Shown piece by piece: positions 9,908 to 17,892 of a DNA stretch of 34,739 nt; positions within the stretch are counted from its first letter, which is position 1, and every line of letters begins with the position of its first letter. This stretch comes from an uncultured Pelagibacteraceae bacterium (lineage in GTDB: Bacteria > Pseudomonadota > Alphaproteobacteria > Pelagibacterales > Pelagibacteraceae). Below the pieces are notes generated by a model that did no database searches, was not told the origin of the DNA, and saw only the letters and a list, made by a program, of their open reading frames with translations. A program made the translations under genes and the position numbers. The stretch is from positions 1 through 34,739 of the forward strand of contig CACCNI010000007.1 of assembly GCA_902547215.1 (NCBI GenBank), in the 5' to 3' direction.

Positions 9908-10354
9908 TTAACCCCCCCAAAGATTTTCTTTTAAAACCCATCCTTTATATTCTTCAGTTTCAACTCTACACCAATTTAAATTACACTTTTTCTTATTTAA
10001 AAGTCTACCCGATTCAATTTTTGCAATAGGTCTTGAAAATTTTGTGCTATCAGAAAAAAGAATTACACTATCTAGGGTTATAAATGAACTACTTTTTTTT
10101 AATTGAGATCTATGAATCCATCCACTATTTTTTTTAAAATCTAAAATTTTTCTAAAATTTTCTTTTTCATCTATAATTTCAACAGGATAATTTTTTTTAT
10201 TAAATACAAATTTTATTGGGTAATCTAATCCAGGGCCATATCTTACATTTACTTTTTTATTCTTAAGTGACATATACGTATTATTATCTGAATAAGCGTT
10301 AGTCAAAAAAAAATTAAATAAAAATAAATTTATAATTAAAAATTTTTTAATCAT
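9908..10354 (-). CDS. Exported SH3-like domain protein
   Basis: This 148-aa protein begins with an N-terminal signal sequence (MIKKFLIINLFLFNFFLTNAYS). Two bacterial SH3-like repeats follow, first around KVNVRYGPGLDYPIKFVF and second around SRPIAKIESGRLL with GWVLKENLWG at the end. The family is common in alphaproteobacteria and is thought to act in the periplasm, possibly on cell-wall or protein contacts; the exact role is unknown. Its start overlaps the ThiF-like gene by four bases, so translation is coupled. Confidence 0.75.
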   Translation of the reverse strand: MIKKFLIINLFLFNFFLTNAYSDNNTYMSLKNKKVNVRYGPGLDYPIKFVFNKKNYPVEIIDEKENFRKILDFKKNSGWIHRSQLKKSSSFITLDSVILFSDSTKFSRPIAKIESGRLLNKKKCNLNWCRVETEEYKGWVLKENLWGG

Positions 10355-11082
10355 CTTATCTTTTTAAGGTTACTTACTCTAAAGTCTAGATTTAAAAGGT
10401 TTATTATCAAAACTTTACCATTTAAACTTTTTCCAATTCCCACAATATTTTTAATTACTTCATTTGCCTGAATACTACCAACAACACTTGCTATTGTACC
10501 AACAACACCGTCTGCCTCACAATTTAAAACTTCATCGTTTGGTATAGTTTGATAAAAAGATTTTAGACACAATCTTTTATCTTTTGAAAAGTTAAAACTA
10601 AATATGTGACCATCAAATTTACTAATTGCACCACATACGAAAATTTTTTTTAATTTCCTAGAAAATTCATTTACAAGAAACTTACTTTTGAAATTATCTG
10701 TTCCATCTACCACAATATCAAAATTCCTTATTAAGTTTTCAACATTTGATTGATTTAATTTTTTTTTATAACTTTCTATTTTAATGTTTGGATTAATTTT
10801 CTTAACTCTATCACTAACTACTTTTACTTTAAATTTACCAATATCTTTTGTGGTAAACATAGATTGCCTATGTATATTTGAAAGATCTATCTTATCATGA
10901 TCGACTAAACCAATCGTACCTACCCCAGATCTACACAAATATTCTACAACAGGACACCCTAATCCACCTAATCCAACAATAAGAACTTTTGAGTTTTTAA
11001 TTTTTTTTTGTCCTGAGATACCAATATCTTTAATAATTATTTGTCGAGAATATCTTTCAAGTTCGTTTGTTTTTAGGTTCAT
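10351..11082 (-). CDS. HesA/MoeB/ThiF-family adenylyltransferase
   Basis: This 243-aa E1-like enzyme adenylates the C-terminal glycine of a small sulfur carrier (ThiS or MoaD type). It has the family opening RYSRQIIIKDIG, the nucleotide motif GLGGLGCPVVEYL (37-49), the acidic residue of VDHDKIDLSNIHRQ, and VVDGTDNFKSKFLVNE. A cysteine in LNCEADGVVGT sits where the family has its conserved loop before the GVxG motif. The two CxxC pairs that bind zinc in MoeB and ThiF are missing: only single cysteines occur in that part. No thiS or moaD is in the window, so MoeB and ThiF cannot be told apart. Confidence 0.85.
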   Translation of the reverse strand: MNLKTNELERYSRQIIIKDIGISGQKKIKNSKVLIVGLGGLGCPVVEYLCRSGVGTIGLVDHDKIDLSNIHRQSMFTTKDIGKFKVKVVSDRVKKINPNIKIESYKKKLNQSNVENLIRNFDIVVDGTDNFKSKFLVNEFSRKLKKIFVCGAISKFDGHIFSFNFSKDKRLCLKSFYQTIPNDEVLNCEADGVVGTIASVVGSIQANEVIKNIVGIGKSLNGKVLIINLLNLDFRVSNLKKIR

Positions 11083-11519
11083 TTTTTTCCAGTAGATCCA
11101 AATCCGCCAGAACCTCTTAAGGTGTCTGGTAAATCTTTCGTTTCTTCAAATTCAAATTTTAAAACAGGCATCAATACCATTTGAGCTATTCTATCTCCAT
11201 TATTAACTAAAAATTTTTCATTACCATGATTAAAAAGAATAACTTTTATCTCTCCACGATAATCACTATCAATTGTACCCGGTGAGTTAAGCACTCCAAT
11301 ACTAGACTTAGCTGCAAGTCCAGATCTTGGACGTATTTGGACTTCGGTGTCTTCAGGTATAGCAATAGCAAGTCCAGTTGGAATCAAAGCAGATTTATTT
11401 GGTCCTATTTCAATTGGATTTTCCAAAAATGCCTCCAGATCAACTCCAGAAGACCCTATCGTTTTGTAAGAGGGAATTTTTACTTTTTGATTTAATCTTT
11501 TTATTAAGACCTTAATCAT
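11079..11519 (-). CDS. dut: dUTP diphosphatase
   Basis: Dut hydrolyses dUTP to dUMP and pyrophosphate, keeping uracil out of DNA and feeding dTMP synthesis. The 146-aa trimeric-type enzyme shows the usual five motifs: SSGVDLEA (I), RPRSGLAAKSSIG (II), GTIDSDYRGEI (III), GDRIAQMV (IV) and the C-terminal glycine-rich RGSGGFGSTG (V). Its end overlaps the ThiF-like start by four bases and its start overlaps the coaBC end by eight. The coaBC-dut pair is a frequent bacterial arrangement. Confidence 0.97.
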   Translation of the reverse strand: MIKVLIKRLNQKVKIPSYKTIGSSGVDLEAFLENPIEIGPNKSALIPTGLAIAIPEDTEVQIRPRSGLAAKSSIGVLNSPGTIDSDYRGEIKVILFNHGNEKFLVNNGDRIAQMVLMPVLKFEFEETKDLPDTLRGSGGFGSTGKK

Positions 11520-12726
11520 TAAAAAAATTAAATTTATTCGTAATTTTTTTAATTAGTTCATCTGCAATTACAGATTTAAAATTTTTCGGGATTTTTTCAT
11601 CATCAATGTTTTTGTCCTTATAAAACAAATGAACTTCATTAAAATCAGACTCAAACCCAATTTCATTATTACTTACATCATTTGCAACAATCAAATCACA
11701 ACCTTTCTTTTCCAGTTTTGATCTTGCATTATCGAATAAATTTTCAGACTCAGCGGCAAAACCAACGACAATTTTTGGTTTTTTATTACTCTTAGAAACC
11801 AATTCTAAAATATCTGGATTTAAGTCTAAATCAAAACTTTGATCTTTATTTTTTTTAATTTTCTCTTTGTTAAATTTTTTCACCTTAAAATCTGATACCG
11901 CAGCTGTAAAAATTGCAAGATCACATGGAAGTAACTCCATTGTTTTTTCGTACATTTCTTCACCAGTTTTAACCTTTATTAATTTTAAGTTATCATTCGG
12001 CTTTAAGTTAGTAGGTCCAGAGATTAATGTTGTATCAAATCCATTTTCTACTAAAGAATTTGCTATCTCATATCCTTGTTTACCACTAGATCTATTGGTG
12101 ATAAACCTAACAGGATCAATCAATTCTTGAGTAGGTCCGGCAGTAACTATCGCTTTTAATTTTTTGTTTTTACTTATTTGTTTAAAATAAATTTCAAGTT
12201 GATTAATAATTTCATCAACTTCTAACATCTTTCCTTCACCAAATTCACCACATGCCATCTCACCAATTTCTGGTCCTAAAATTCTATAGCCATAACTCTT
12301 TAAGTTACTTATGCTCTGTTTATTTGATGCATGTTCCCACATTCTAACGTTCATTGCAGGGCACAAAAAAACCTTTTTATCTGATGCTTTAATTACAGTG
12401 CTCGCTAAATCATCTGAAAAACCGTTTGAAATTTTTGTAAGAAAATTTGAAGAAGCTGGAGCGACAAGTATTAAATCAGACCATCTTGAAAGAGATATAT
12501 GATCCATTTCACTTTCATTCTCCACTGAAAATAAATCTGTATAAACTTTATTCTTTGATAATGAGGTAATTGATAAAGGGGTTACAAATTCTTTACCGCT
12601 TTTAGTTAGAATTGTTTTAATTTCACAATTGAGCTTTGATAATTTTCTAATTAAATCTAATGTTTTATAAGCGGCAATTCCACCTGTTATTATAATCAAT
12701 ATTTTTTTATTTTCTAAAAATTTCAT
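11512..12726 (-). CDS. coaBC: Bifunctional phosphopantothenoylcysteine decarboxylase/synthetase
   Basis: CoaBC makes two steps of coenzyme A synthesis: ligation of cysteine to 4'-phosphopantothenate, then decarboxylation to phosphopantetheine. The N-terminal flavoprotein half has GGIAAYKT (15-22), catalytic H76 in MDHISLSRW, PAMN at 123-126 and C159 in the substrate lid GEMACGEFGEG. The CTP-dependent synthetase half starts near 190 with VTAGPTQELIDPVRFITN and the SSGKQGYEIA segment. At 404 aa it is full length. It lies 6 bp behind ubiB. Confidence 0.97.
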   Translation of the reverse strand: MKFLENKKILIIITGGIAAYKTLDLIRKLSKLNCEIKTILTKSGKEFVTPLSITSLSKNKVYTDLFSVENESEMDHISLSRWSDLILVAPASSNFLTKISNGFSDDLASTVIKASDKKVFLCPAMNVRMWEHASNKQSISNLKSYGYRILGPEIGEMACGEFGEGKMLEVDEIINQLEIYFKQISKNKKLKAIVTAGPTQELIDPVRFITNRSSGKQGYEIANSLVENGFDTTLISGPTNLKPNDNLKLIKVKTGEEMYEKTMELLPCDLAIFTAAVSDFKVKKFNKEKIKKNKDQSFDLDLNPDILELVSKSNKKPKIVVGFAAESENLFDNARSKLEKKGCDLIVANDVSNNEIGFESDFNEVHLFYKDKNIDDEKIPKNFKSVIADELIKKITNKFNFFND

Positions 12727-12732
12727 ACAGAA

Positions 12733-14307
12733 TTAAAATACTATGACACCTAAAAAGACAAGCACTAATAAACCAATAATACTTTGATTTCTAATTGATT
12801 TCATCTCGTTTTTTTTATCATTAAAAGAGGAAAAAGAATTTGTATTTTGGGGTATCTGACCACTTGCTAAAAATGCTAATGCTTGATTTGCGTTATCCAT
12901 TATTTTAGGTAATTCAGGAATTCTTTTTATCACCTCAGAAGAGTCTTTTAAGGTATCCATCATATTCTTAACAGGATCTTTAGTCTCTTTTAGCCAGTTC
13001 TCTAAGACAGGTCTAGAGGTCTCCCATATATTATTATTTGGATCTAAATTCCTTGCAACACCCTCTACTACAACCATTGTTTTTTGCAAAAGTAGTAATT
13101 GTGGTTGAGTTTGCATATTAAATTTTTCTGTAATATCAAATAATTGTTTTAATAATTTTCCACCTGATATGTCTTTAACACTCTGACCAAATATTGGCTC
13201 TCCAATAGATCTCAAAGCTTGCGCTAATTCCTCTACAGATGTGCCTTTAGGTACTAATCCAGCTAACAAATGTACCTCAGCCACTTTTTTGTAATCTCTA
13301 CGTACAAATCCGTACAAAATTTCTGCTAAGTATCTTCTACTCAATTTATCTATTCTTCCCATTATACCAAAATCTATAGGAACTATTTGGGAAGACTCAT
13401 TAATAAAGATATTTCCTTGGTGCATGTCAGCATGAAAAAATCCATCACGGACTGCATGTCTTAAAAAATGTTGAATTAAATTCGTAGCTATTTTAGAGGT
13501 GTCAATATTTTTTTCTTTGAGCAAGTCCTTTTCTCTTATCGATACTCCATCTACCCAATCTAAGGTAAGAACACTTTCGCTTGTAAAATTCCAATATATT
13601 TTAGGGACAAAAAATCCTAAATCGTTTTTGGTATTTTCAGCATACTCATTTGCAGCCGCAGCTTCAAATCGTAGGTCCATCTCGTGATTTGTTATCTCTT
13701 TGAAAAGAAAAACAACTTCAATGAGTTTTAGTCTTTTAGTTTTAGTAATTAAACTTTCAATTATATATGCCAATAACATAATAGCATCTATCTCATCATT
13801 AAAAATTTTCTTAATGTTTGGTCTTAAAACTTTTATTGCAACATTTTTGATAATATTATCTTCTTTAATTTTGGCTTTGTGGACCTGGGCTATCGAAGCA
13901 GCTGCTATAGGTTCTGATAAGTCAATTATATCATCAAAATTAGACTGACCTAAATTTTCAATGATAATTTTTTTCGCCTCTTTTTTTGAAAAAGGAGGTA
14001 ATTTATCTTGAAGAGACTCAAGTTCTTTAGACAATTTTTCACCGATTATGTCTGGGCGTGTGGCCAAGAATTGACCAAGTTTTATAAAAGTAGTTCCCAT
14101 TTCTTGAATTGATTCACTCAAATTTTCTTTACCCTTACTTTTCGTATTATTTGAACTTGAAAATGAAAAAGCTAACAAATTAAAAAATAATTTAATGAAT
14201 ACTGGTATTTTGTGTGTTTCCGAAACTATGTTTATTATATTAGATTTGCCAATTTTTCTTCCAATCTTAAAAAGTATAAAGAATTTATAAAAAATCATAT
14301 TTTCCAA
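12733..14307 (-). CDS. ubiB: UbiB/ABC1-family atypical kinase for ubiquinone synthesis
   Basis: UbiB is needed for the early hydroxylation stage of ubiquinone synthesis. It is an atypical kinase-like ATPase anchored in the inner membrane. The 524 aa show the KxGQ motif at 76-79 (FIKLGQFLATRPD), the alanine-rich loop AAASIAQVH (135-143) that replaces the normal glycine loop, HADMHQGNIF and VPIDFG as catalytic and metal motifs, and a hydrophobic C-terminal anchor (IGLLVLVFLGVIVF). Its start overlaps the ubiE end by 13 bp. A start three codons inside (MIFYKF) is also possible. Confidence 0.95.
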   Translation of the reverse strand: MENMIFYKFFILFKIGRKIGKSNIINIVSETHKIPVFIKLFFNLLAFSFSSSNNTKSKGKENLSESIQEMGTTFIKLGQFLATRPDIIGEKLSKELESLQDKLPPFSKKEAKKIIIENLGQSNFDDIIDLSEPIAAASIAQVHKAKIKEDNIIKNVAIKVLRPNIKKIFNDEIDAIMLLAYIIESLITKTKRLKLIEVVFLFKEITNHEMDLRFEAAAANEYAENTKNDLGFFVPKIYWNFTSESVLTLDWVDGVSIREKDLLKEKNIDTSKIATNLIQHFLRHAVRDGFFHADMHQGNIFINESSQIVPIDFGIMGRIDKLSRRYLAEILYGFVRRDYKKVAEVHLLAGLVPKGTSVEELAQALRSIGEPIFGQSVKDISGGKLLKQLFDITEKFNMQTQPQLLLLQKTMVVVEGVARNLDPNNNIWETSRPVLENWLKETKDPVKNMMDTLKDSSEVIKRIPELPKIMDNANQALAFLASGQIPQNTNSFSSFNDKKNEMKSIRNQSIIGLLVLVFLGVIVF

Positions 14308-14999
14308 CCTGTATGTAAAGATACAATACCGCCAGACAAGTTTTTATAACTGGCATTGTAAAAATTTTTACTTTTAATTAATTCGAGTAATTCTTCTTGA
14401 TTAACAAATTCATCAATACTTTGAACTAAGTATTCATAAGGTGCTCTTTTTCCAACTACTAATTTTCCTATTAATGGTATTAGTTTTGAATACTGTTTAT
14501 AAATGAAATCTAAATTTTGATTTTGAATTTTTGAAAACTCAAGACAGAAGAATCTACCTCCTTTTTTCAAAACCCTATAAGCTTCCGAGATAGTTAAATT
14601 CAAATTTTTTGTATTTCTCAGACCAAAGCTAATTGTATAATAATCAAAGGTTTCACTTGGTGCATCAATTTTTTCAGCTCTTGAAACCTTCCAGTTTATA
14701 TTTTTGTAATTTGATAACCTCTTTTTTCCCTCATCCAACATTTTTTTATTAAAATCGACACATAATATTTTTGATTTATTGGATGTATTATCAGCATATA
14801 ATTTAGCGATATCTCCAGTACCGCATGCAACATCGATTAAGCTACTCTTTGGATAAGGATTCATTTGTCTGATGAGTTCTCTTTTCCACTGTCTGTGTAC
14901 ACCTAAAGACATGAAATCATTCATGAGGTCGTACTTATTATAAACGTTATCAAAAACCTTTTTTACAAGGCCTCTTTTTTTTTGTAGATTTTGTTGCAT
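14295..14999 (-). CDS. ubiE: Ubiquinone/menaquinone C-methyltransferase
   Basis: UbiE transfers a methyl group from SAM to carbon 2 of the benzoquinol ring in ubiquinone synthesis. The 234-aa protein has motif I IDVACGTGDIAK (55-66), the UbiE signature segment YDLMNDFMSLGVHRQWKRE (23-41), and the post-I acidic residue in LCVDFNKKML. YYTISFGLRNTKN and the C-terminal GGIVSLHTGWK are also typical. It is first in the minus-strand run ubiE-ubiB-coaBC-dut. The divergent gene is mutM, with only 34 bp of pure AT sequence between them, where both promoters must lie. Confidence 0.96.
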   Translation of the reverse strand: MQQNLQKKRGLVKKVFDNVYNKYDLMNDFMSLGVHRQWKRELIRQMNPYPKSSLIDVACGTGDIAKLYADNTSNKSKILCVDFNKKMLDEGKKRLSNYKNINWKVSRAEKIDAPSETFDYYTISFGLRNTKNLNLTISEAYRVLKKGGRFFCLEFSKIQNQNLDFIYKQYSKLIPLIGKLVVGKRAPYEYLVQSIDEFVNQEELLELIKSKNFYNASYKNLSGGIVSLHTGWKI

Positions 15000-15033
15000 A
15001 TTTAAATGTTATAAAAATATAATATAATATTTA

Positions 15034-15891
15034 ATGCCAGAATTACCAGAAGTAGAAATTGTAAGACAGTCACTAAATAGACAAGTAAAGAACCGAAAAA
15101 TAATTAATATTCAAGTCAATAACAGAAACCTGAGACTTAAAGTACCAAAGAATTTTGAAAAAATATTCAAAAATGCCGTCATAGAAAAGATACAAAGAAA
15201 GTCTAAATATCTTATTTTGGTATTTAATAATCATCTCTATTGTGTGATCCATTTAGGCATGTCAGGTACACTTCATTTCGTAGGTTTAAAAAAAAGGACC
15301 ACTAATTTAAGTTTTTATGGATCTCAAAGTCTGCCAAAAAAACATAATCACATAATTTTTAGATTTAAAAATTTTAAATTAATTTACAATGATCCTAGAA
15401 GATTTGGATTTTTTAAGATTTTGAAAAATAAGAGTGATTATTTAAGTTTTTTTTCTCGAATAGGCCCTGAGGCTATAAGTAAAGGTTTTAACAAAACTTA
15501 TCTGAGTAAAATTTTAGAGAATAGAACAAAAAATATTAAGAATTTATTATTAGATCAAAAATTAGTCTCTGGACTAGGTAATATTTATGTAAATGAAATA
15601 TTATATCAGGCGAAGATTAATCCGTTTAAAAAATCTTATCTGATTAATTTAGACGAAAACAAAAGAATAGTTAAGTATTCGAAAATAATCCTAAAAAAAG
15701 CTATAGATTTTGGAGGTTCTTCAATAAGGGATTTCAAAGGCATCACAGGTAAAAGTGGTAATTTCCAGTCTGAGTTTAAAGTATATGATCGTGCAAAAAA
15801 AAGATGTAGTCGGAATAATTGCTCTGGGCAAATTAGTAGAAAAATAATTTCAAACAGATCCACTTTTATATGCTCTGTTTGTCAAAAGTAA
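15034..15891 (+). CDS. mutM: Formamidopyrimidine-DNA glycosylase
   Basis: MutM removes oxidised purines such as 8-oxoguanine and cuts the abasic strand by beta/delta elimination. The N-terminus MPELPEVE is complete, with catalytic P2 and E3. HLGMSGTL gives the DNA-binding lysine/histidine region, and the C-terminal zinc finger is intact with four cysteines (CSRNNC and CSVC at the end). The 285 aa are near the normal family length; the extra residues seem to be Lys/Asn-rich loops. It is divergent from ubiE and upstream of rpsT, a common alphaproteobacterial order. Confidence 0.96.
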   Translation: MPELPEVEIVRQSLNRQVKNRKIINIQVNNRNLRLKVPKNFEKIFKNAVIEKIQRKSKYLILVFNNHLYCVIHLGMSGTLHFVGLKKRTTNLSFYGSQSLPKKHNHIIFRFKNFKLIYNDPRRFGFFKILKNKSDYLSFFSRIGPEAISKGFNKTYLSKILENRTKNIKNLLLDQKLVSGLGNIYVNEILYQAKINPFKKSYLINLDENKRIVKYSKIILKKAIDFGGSSIRDFKGITGKSGNFQSEFKVYDRAKKRCSRNNCSGQISRKIISNRSTFICSVCQK

Positions 15892-15900
15892 AATTATCTA

Positions 15901-15929
15901 TTGACCGTCCAACTTAGAGAGGATATACC
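15901..15929 (+). promoter_or_regulatory. rpsT promoter candidate
   Basis: TTGACC (15901-15906) and TATACC (15924-15929) are separated by exactly 17 bp. The predicted start near 15936 falls about three bases before the rpsT ATG (15939). If right, rpsT mRNA is nearly leaderless. The alternative is a longer transcript using GAGAGGA (15917-15923) as a distant Shine-Dalgarno. Confidence 0.4.
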
Positions 15930-15938
15930 ATCGCCAAA

Positions 15939-16199
15939 ATGGCAAATACAAAATCAGCAATCAAAAGAATAAGAAGAATAAAGAGGCAAACAGAGGTTAA
16001 TAGGACCCGTAAGAGTCGTTATAAAATCGCCCTAAAAAAAATGAAAAAATTAATTGATAGCAAAAAAAAGAAAGAAGCTCTTTCCTACTTACCCAAATTG
16101 AACTCGGAATTAATGAAAATTGCTAAGACCGGTGTAATCAAAAAAGGAAACGCAACTCGAAACGTTTCTAAGATTACGAGAAAAATAAATTCTCTTTAA
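15939..16199 (+). CDS. rpsT: 30S ribosomal protein S20
   Basis: S20 is a small basic protein that binds 16S rRNA early in small-subunit assembly. The 86-aa sequence begins MANTKSAIKRIRRIKRQTE, has the internal RNxxRKSRYKxALKKMKK-like region, and ends GNATRNVSKITRKINSL, all typical of S20. Lys and Arg make up a large part of the protein. It lies between mutM and dnaA, as in many alphaproteobacteria. Confidence 0.97.
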   Translation: MANTKSAIKRIRRIKRQTEVNRTRKSRYKIALKKMKKLIDSKKKKEALSYLPKLNSELMKIAKTGVIKKGNATRNVSKITRKINSL

Positions 16200-16476
16200 A
16201 CAACCTGCGGTTAAAATTAATTTAACGCACACAGAAAAAAGTCTTGCCACAAAATATAATTCAATTTTAAAGCCTGTACACAACATGTTGGAATTTTTAA
16301 AATAAATAAAGTAAATTTTTATTTACTTTAATATTTAAAATTGAATTCAATTTTTAAGCTAATCACTTTTCAATTTTAAATTTATACAATTTCAAATTTC
16401 ATTCAATTAAGGATTTCAAATTTCTTTTGCTCAAATAAATATTTTATTGAATAAAACTTTTTAACGGATTAGCTAG
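16200..16476. other. AT-rich, repeat-bearing intergenic region before dnaA
   Basis: These 277 bp contain no gene. They hold a 14-bp perfect inverted repeat (16258-16271 against 16334-16347), the palindrome CAACATGTTG (16281-16290), a 10-bp stem with a TTTT loop (16307-16330), an 18-bp perfect palindrome centred on GAATTC (16337-16354), and a 12-bp direct repeat ATTTCAAATTTC (16389-16400 and 16413-16424). No perfect DnaA box (TTATNCACA) was found on either strand. It is the likely dnaA promoter and control region and a possible replication-origin candidate, although alphaproteobacterial origins often lie elsewhere. Confidence 0.45.
16206..16229 (+). terminator. Stem-loop after rpsT (possible terminator)
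   Basis: TGCGGTTAAA, loop ATTAA, then TTTAACGCA form a 9-bp stem with one bulged G, seven bases after the rpsT stop. There is no U-run after it, so it is not a canonical rho-independent terminator. It may instead stabilise the rpsT 3' end. Confidence 0.35.
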
Positions 16477-17892
16477 ATGCAAGTCAATATGAAAAATCTA
16501 AATAAAAATTTTAATCAAAAAAAAGATACGAACCTAATTTGGACAGAAATTCAAAAAGAAATGAAATCAAAATTTGGTTCTGAAATTTATGAGAGCTGGC
16601 TTAAAAAAATATATTTTGAAGAACAACAAAGCAATTACCTAGTTGTTTCGGTAGCAACAAGATTTCTTAGAGATTGGATTGTATCTAGATATTTAGATGA
16701 AATTTTAAAAATTGTTAAAAAACAAATTAAAGAAATTTCTAGAATAGAATTTAGAATTGAAGATAAAGAGTATGAGAAAGATAAAGCAGTAAATAATATC
16801 ATCAAAAAAGATGACAATATCTCGTTCCTAAAGGACAGTTTTCTTCAGTATAACAGGATTGATCAAAATAAATCATTTGATAACTTCATCATTGGAGCGA
16901 GTAACAAGTTAGCTTTTGAAGCATCAAAAAAAGTCTCAGAAAATATATCACATTATAATCCTTTGTATTTGTATGGCGGTGTAGGAATGGGAAAAACTCA
17001 TTTATTAAATGCTATTGGTTTAAAACTTAAATCTGAAAATAAGGTCACATTTATCTCAGCAGAGAGATTTATGTACCAATTTGTTAAATCAATAAAAAGT
17101 AATGAAATGGTTAGATTTAAAGATAATTTTAGAAATACTAACGTTTTAATTATAGACGATATTCAATTTATGGATGGAAAAGAGGCTATGCAGGAAGAAT
17201 TTTTTCACACCTTTAATGCATTACTTGAAAAGGGTTCTCAAATAGTTGTTTCAGCAGATAGACCTCCAAATAAGTTAAAAAGGATACAGGAAAGGATTAA
17301 ATCCAGATTTTCAGGTGGATTGGTGGTTGATATTCAAAATCCTGAATATGAATTAAGATTTAAAATACTGAAAGAAAAAACTAATGAACTCAATTTATAC
17401 TATAATGAAAAGATTAATATATCGGAAGAAATACTTAAATTTATTAGTTATGAAATTAGAAGCAGTATACGGGAATTGGTCGGCGCATTAAATAGAATCG
17501 CTTCATTTGCGAGGATATATGAAAGAGTTCCAAATATTTCAGAGACTAAAATAATACTTAAAGACCTCCTAAACATAAACGAAGCCAAAGTCTCTATAGA
17601 TAATATCCAAACGCTAGTTTGCAAATATTTCAAAATTAGTAAAAATGAAATGCTTTCTTCAAGAAGATCAAGATATTTAGTAAGACCTAGGCAAGTAGCA
17701 ATCTACCTCTCAAAAATTCTTACATCAAAATCTTTACCGGAAATAGGTAGAGAATTTTCAAATAGGGATCACACAACAATAATTCATTCTGTAAAAACCA
17801 TAGAGAAATTAAAGGTAGAAAATAGCGAAATAAATAATGGAATAAATTATCTCAAAAACCAGATAATGTATAAATCAGAAAATGAAGTTTAG
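16477..17892 (+). CDS. dnaA: Chromosomal replication initiator DnaA
   Basis: DnaA is the AAA+ ATPase that binds DnaA boxes and melts the origin. The 471 aa show domain I (about 18-90), a short lysine/aspartate-rich linker, domain III with Walker A GGVGMGKTH (167-175) and Walker B VLIIDDIQF (223-231), and C-terminal domain IV with the DnaA signature SNRDHTTIIHSVKTIEKL (from about 428). The start used is the first ATG, with GGA about 10 bp upstream; a second ATG lies four codons in. It overlaps dnaN by 11 bp, so the two are coupled. Confidence 0.97.
   Translation: MQVNMKNLNKNFNQKKDTNLIWTEIQKEMKSKFGSEIYESWLKKIYFEEQQSNYLVVSVATRFLRDWIVSRYLDEILKIVKKQIKEISRIEFRIEDKEYEKDKAVNNIIKKDDNISFLKDSFLQYNRIDQNKSFDNFIIGASNKLAFEASKKVSENISHYNPLYLYGGVGMGKTHLLNAIGLKLKSENKVTFISAERFMYQFVKSIKSNEMVRFKDNFRNTNVLIIDDIQFMDGKEAMQEEFFHTFNALLEKGSQIVVSADRPPNKLKRIQERIKSRFSGGLVVDIQNPEYELRFKILKEKTNELNLYYNEKINISEEILKFISYEIRSSIRELVGALNRIASFARIYERVPNISETKIILKDLLNINEAKVSIDNIQTLVCKYFKISKNEMLSSRRSRYLVRPRQVAIYLSKILTSKSLPEIGREFSNRDHTTIIHSVKTIEKLKVENSEINNGINYLKNQIMYKSENEV

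Noticed and set aside
16241..16252. Candidate DnaA boxes near GTCTTGCCACAA and TGTACACAA before dnaA
   Set aside because: They match only about six of nine bases of TTATCCACA, too weak to call.
16389..16424. CRISPR-like array from the ATTTCAAATTTC repeats
   Set aside because: Only two 12-bp copies with a 12-bp gap; no array and no cas genes in the window.
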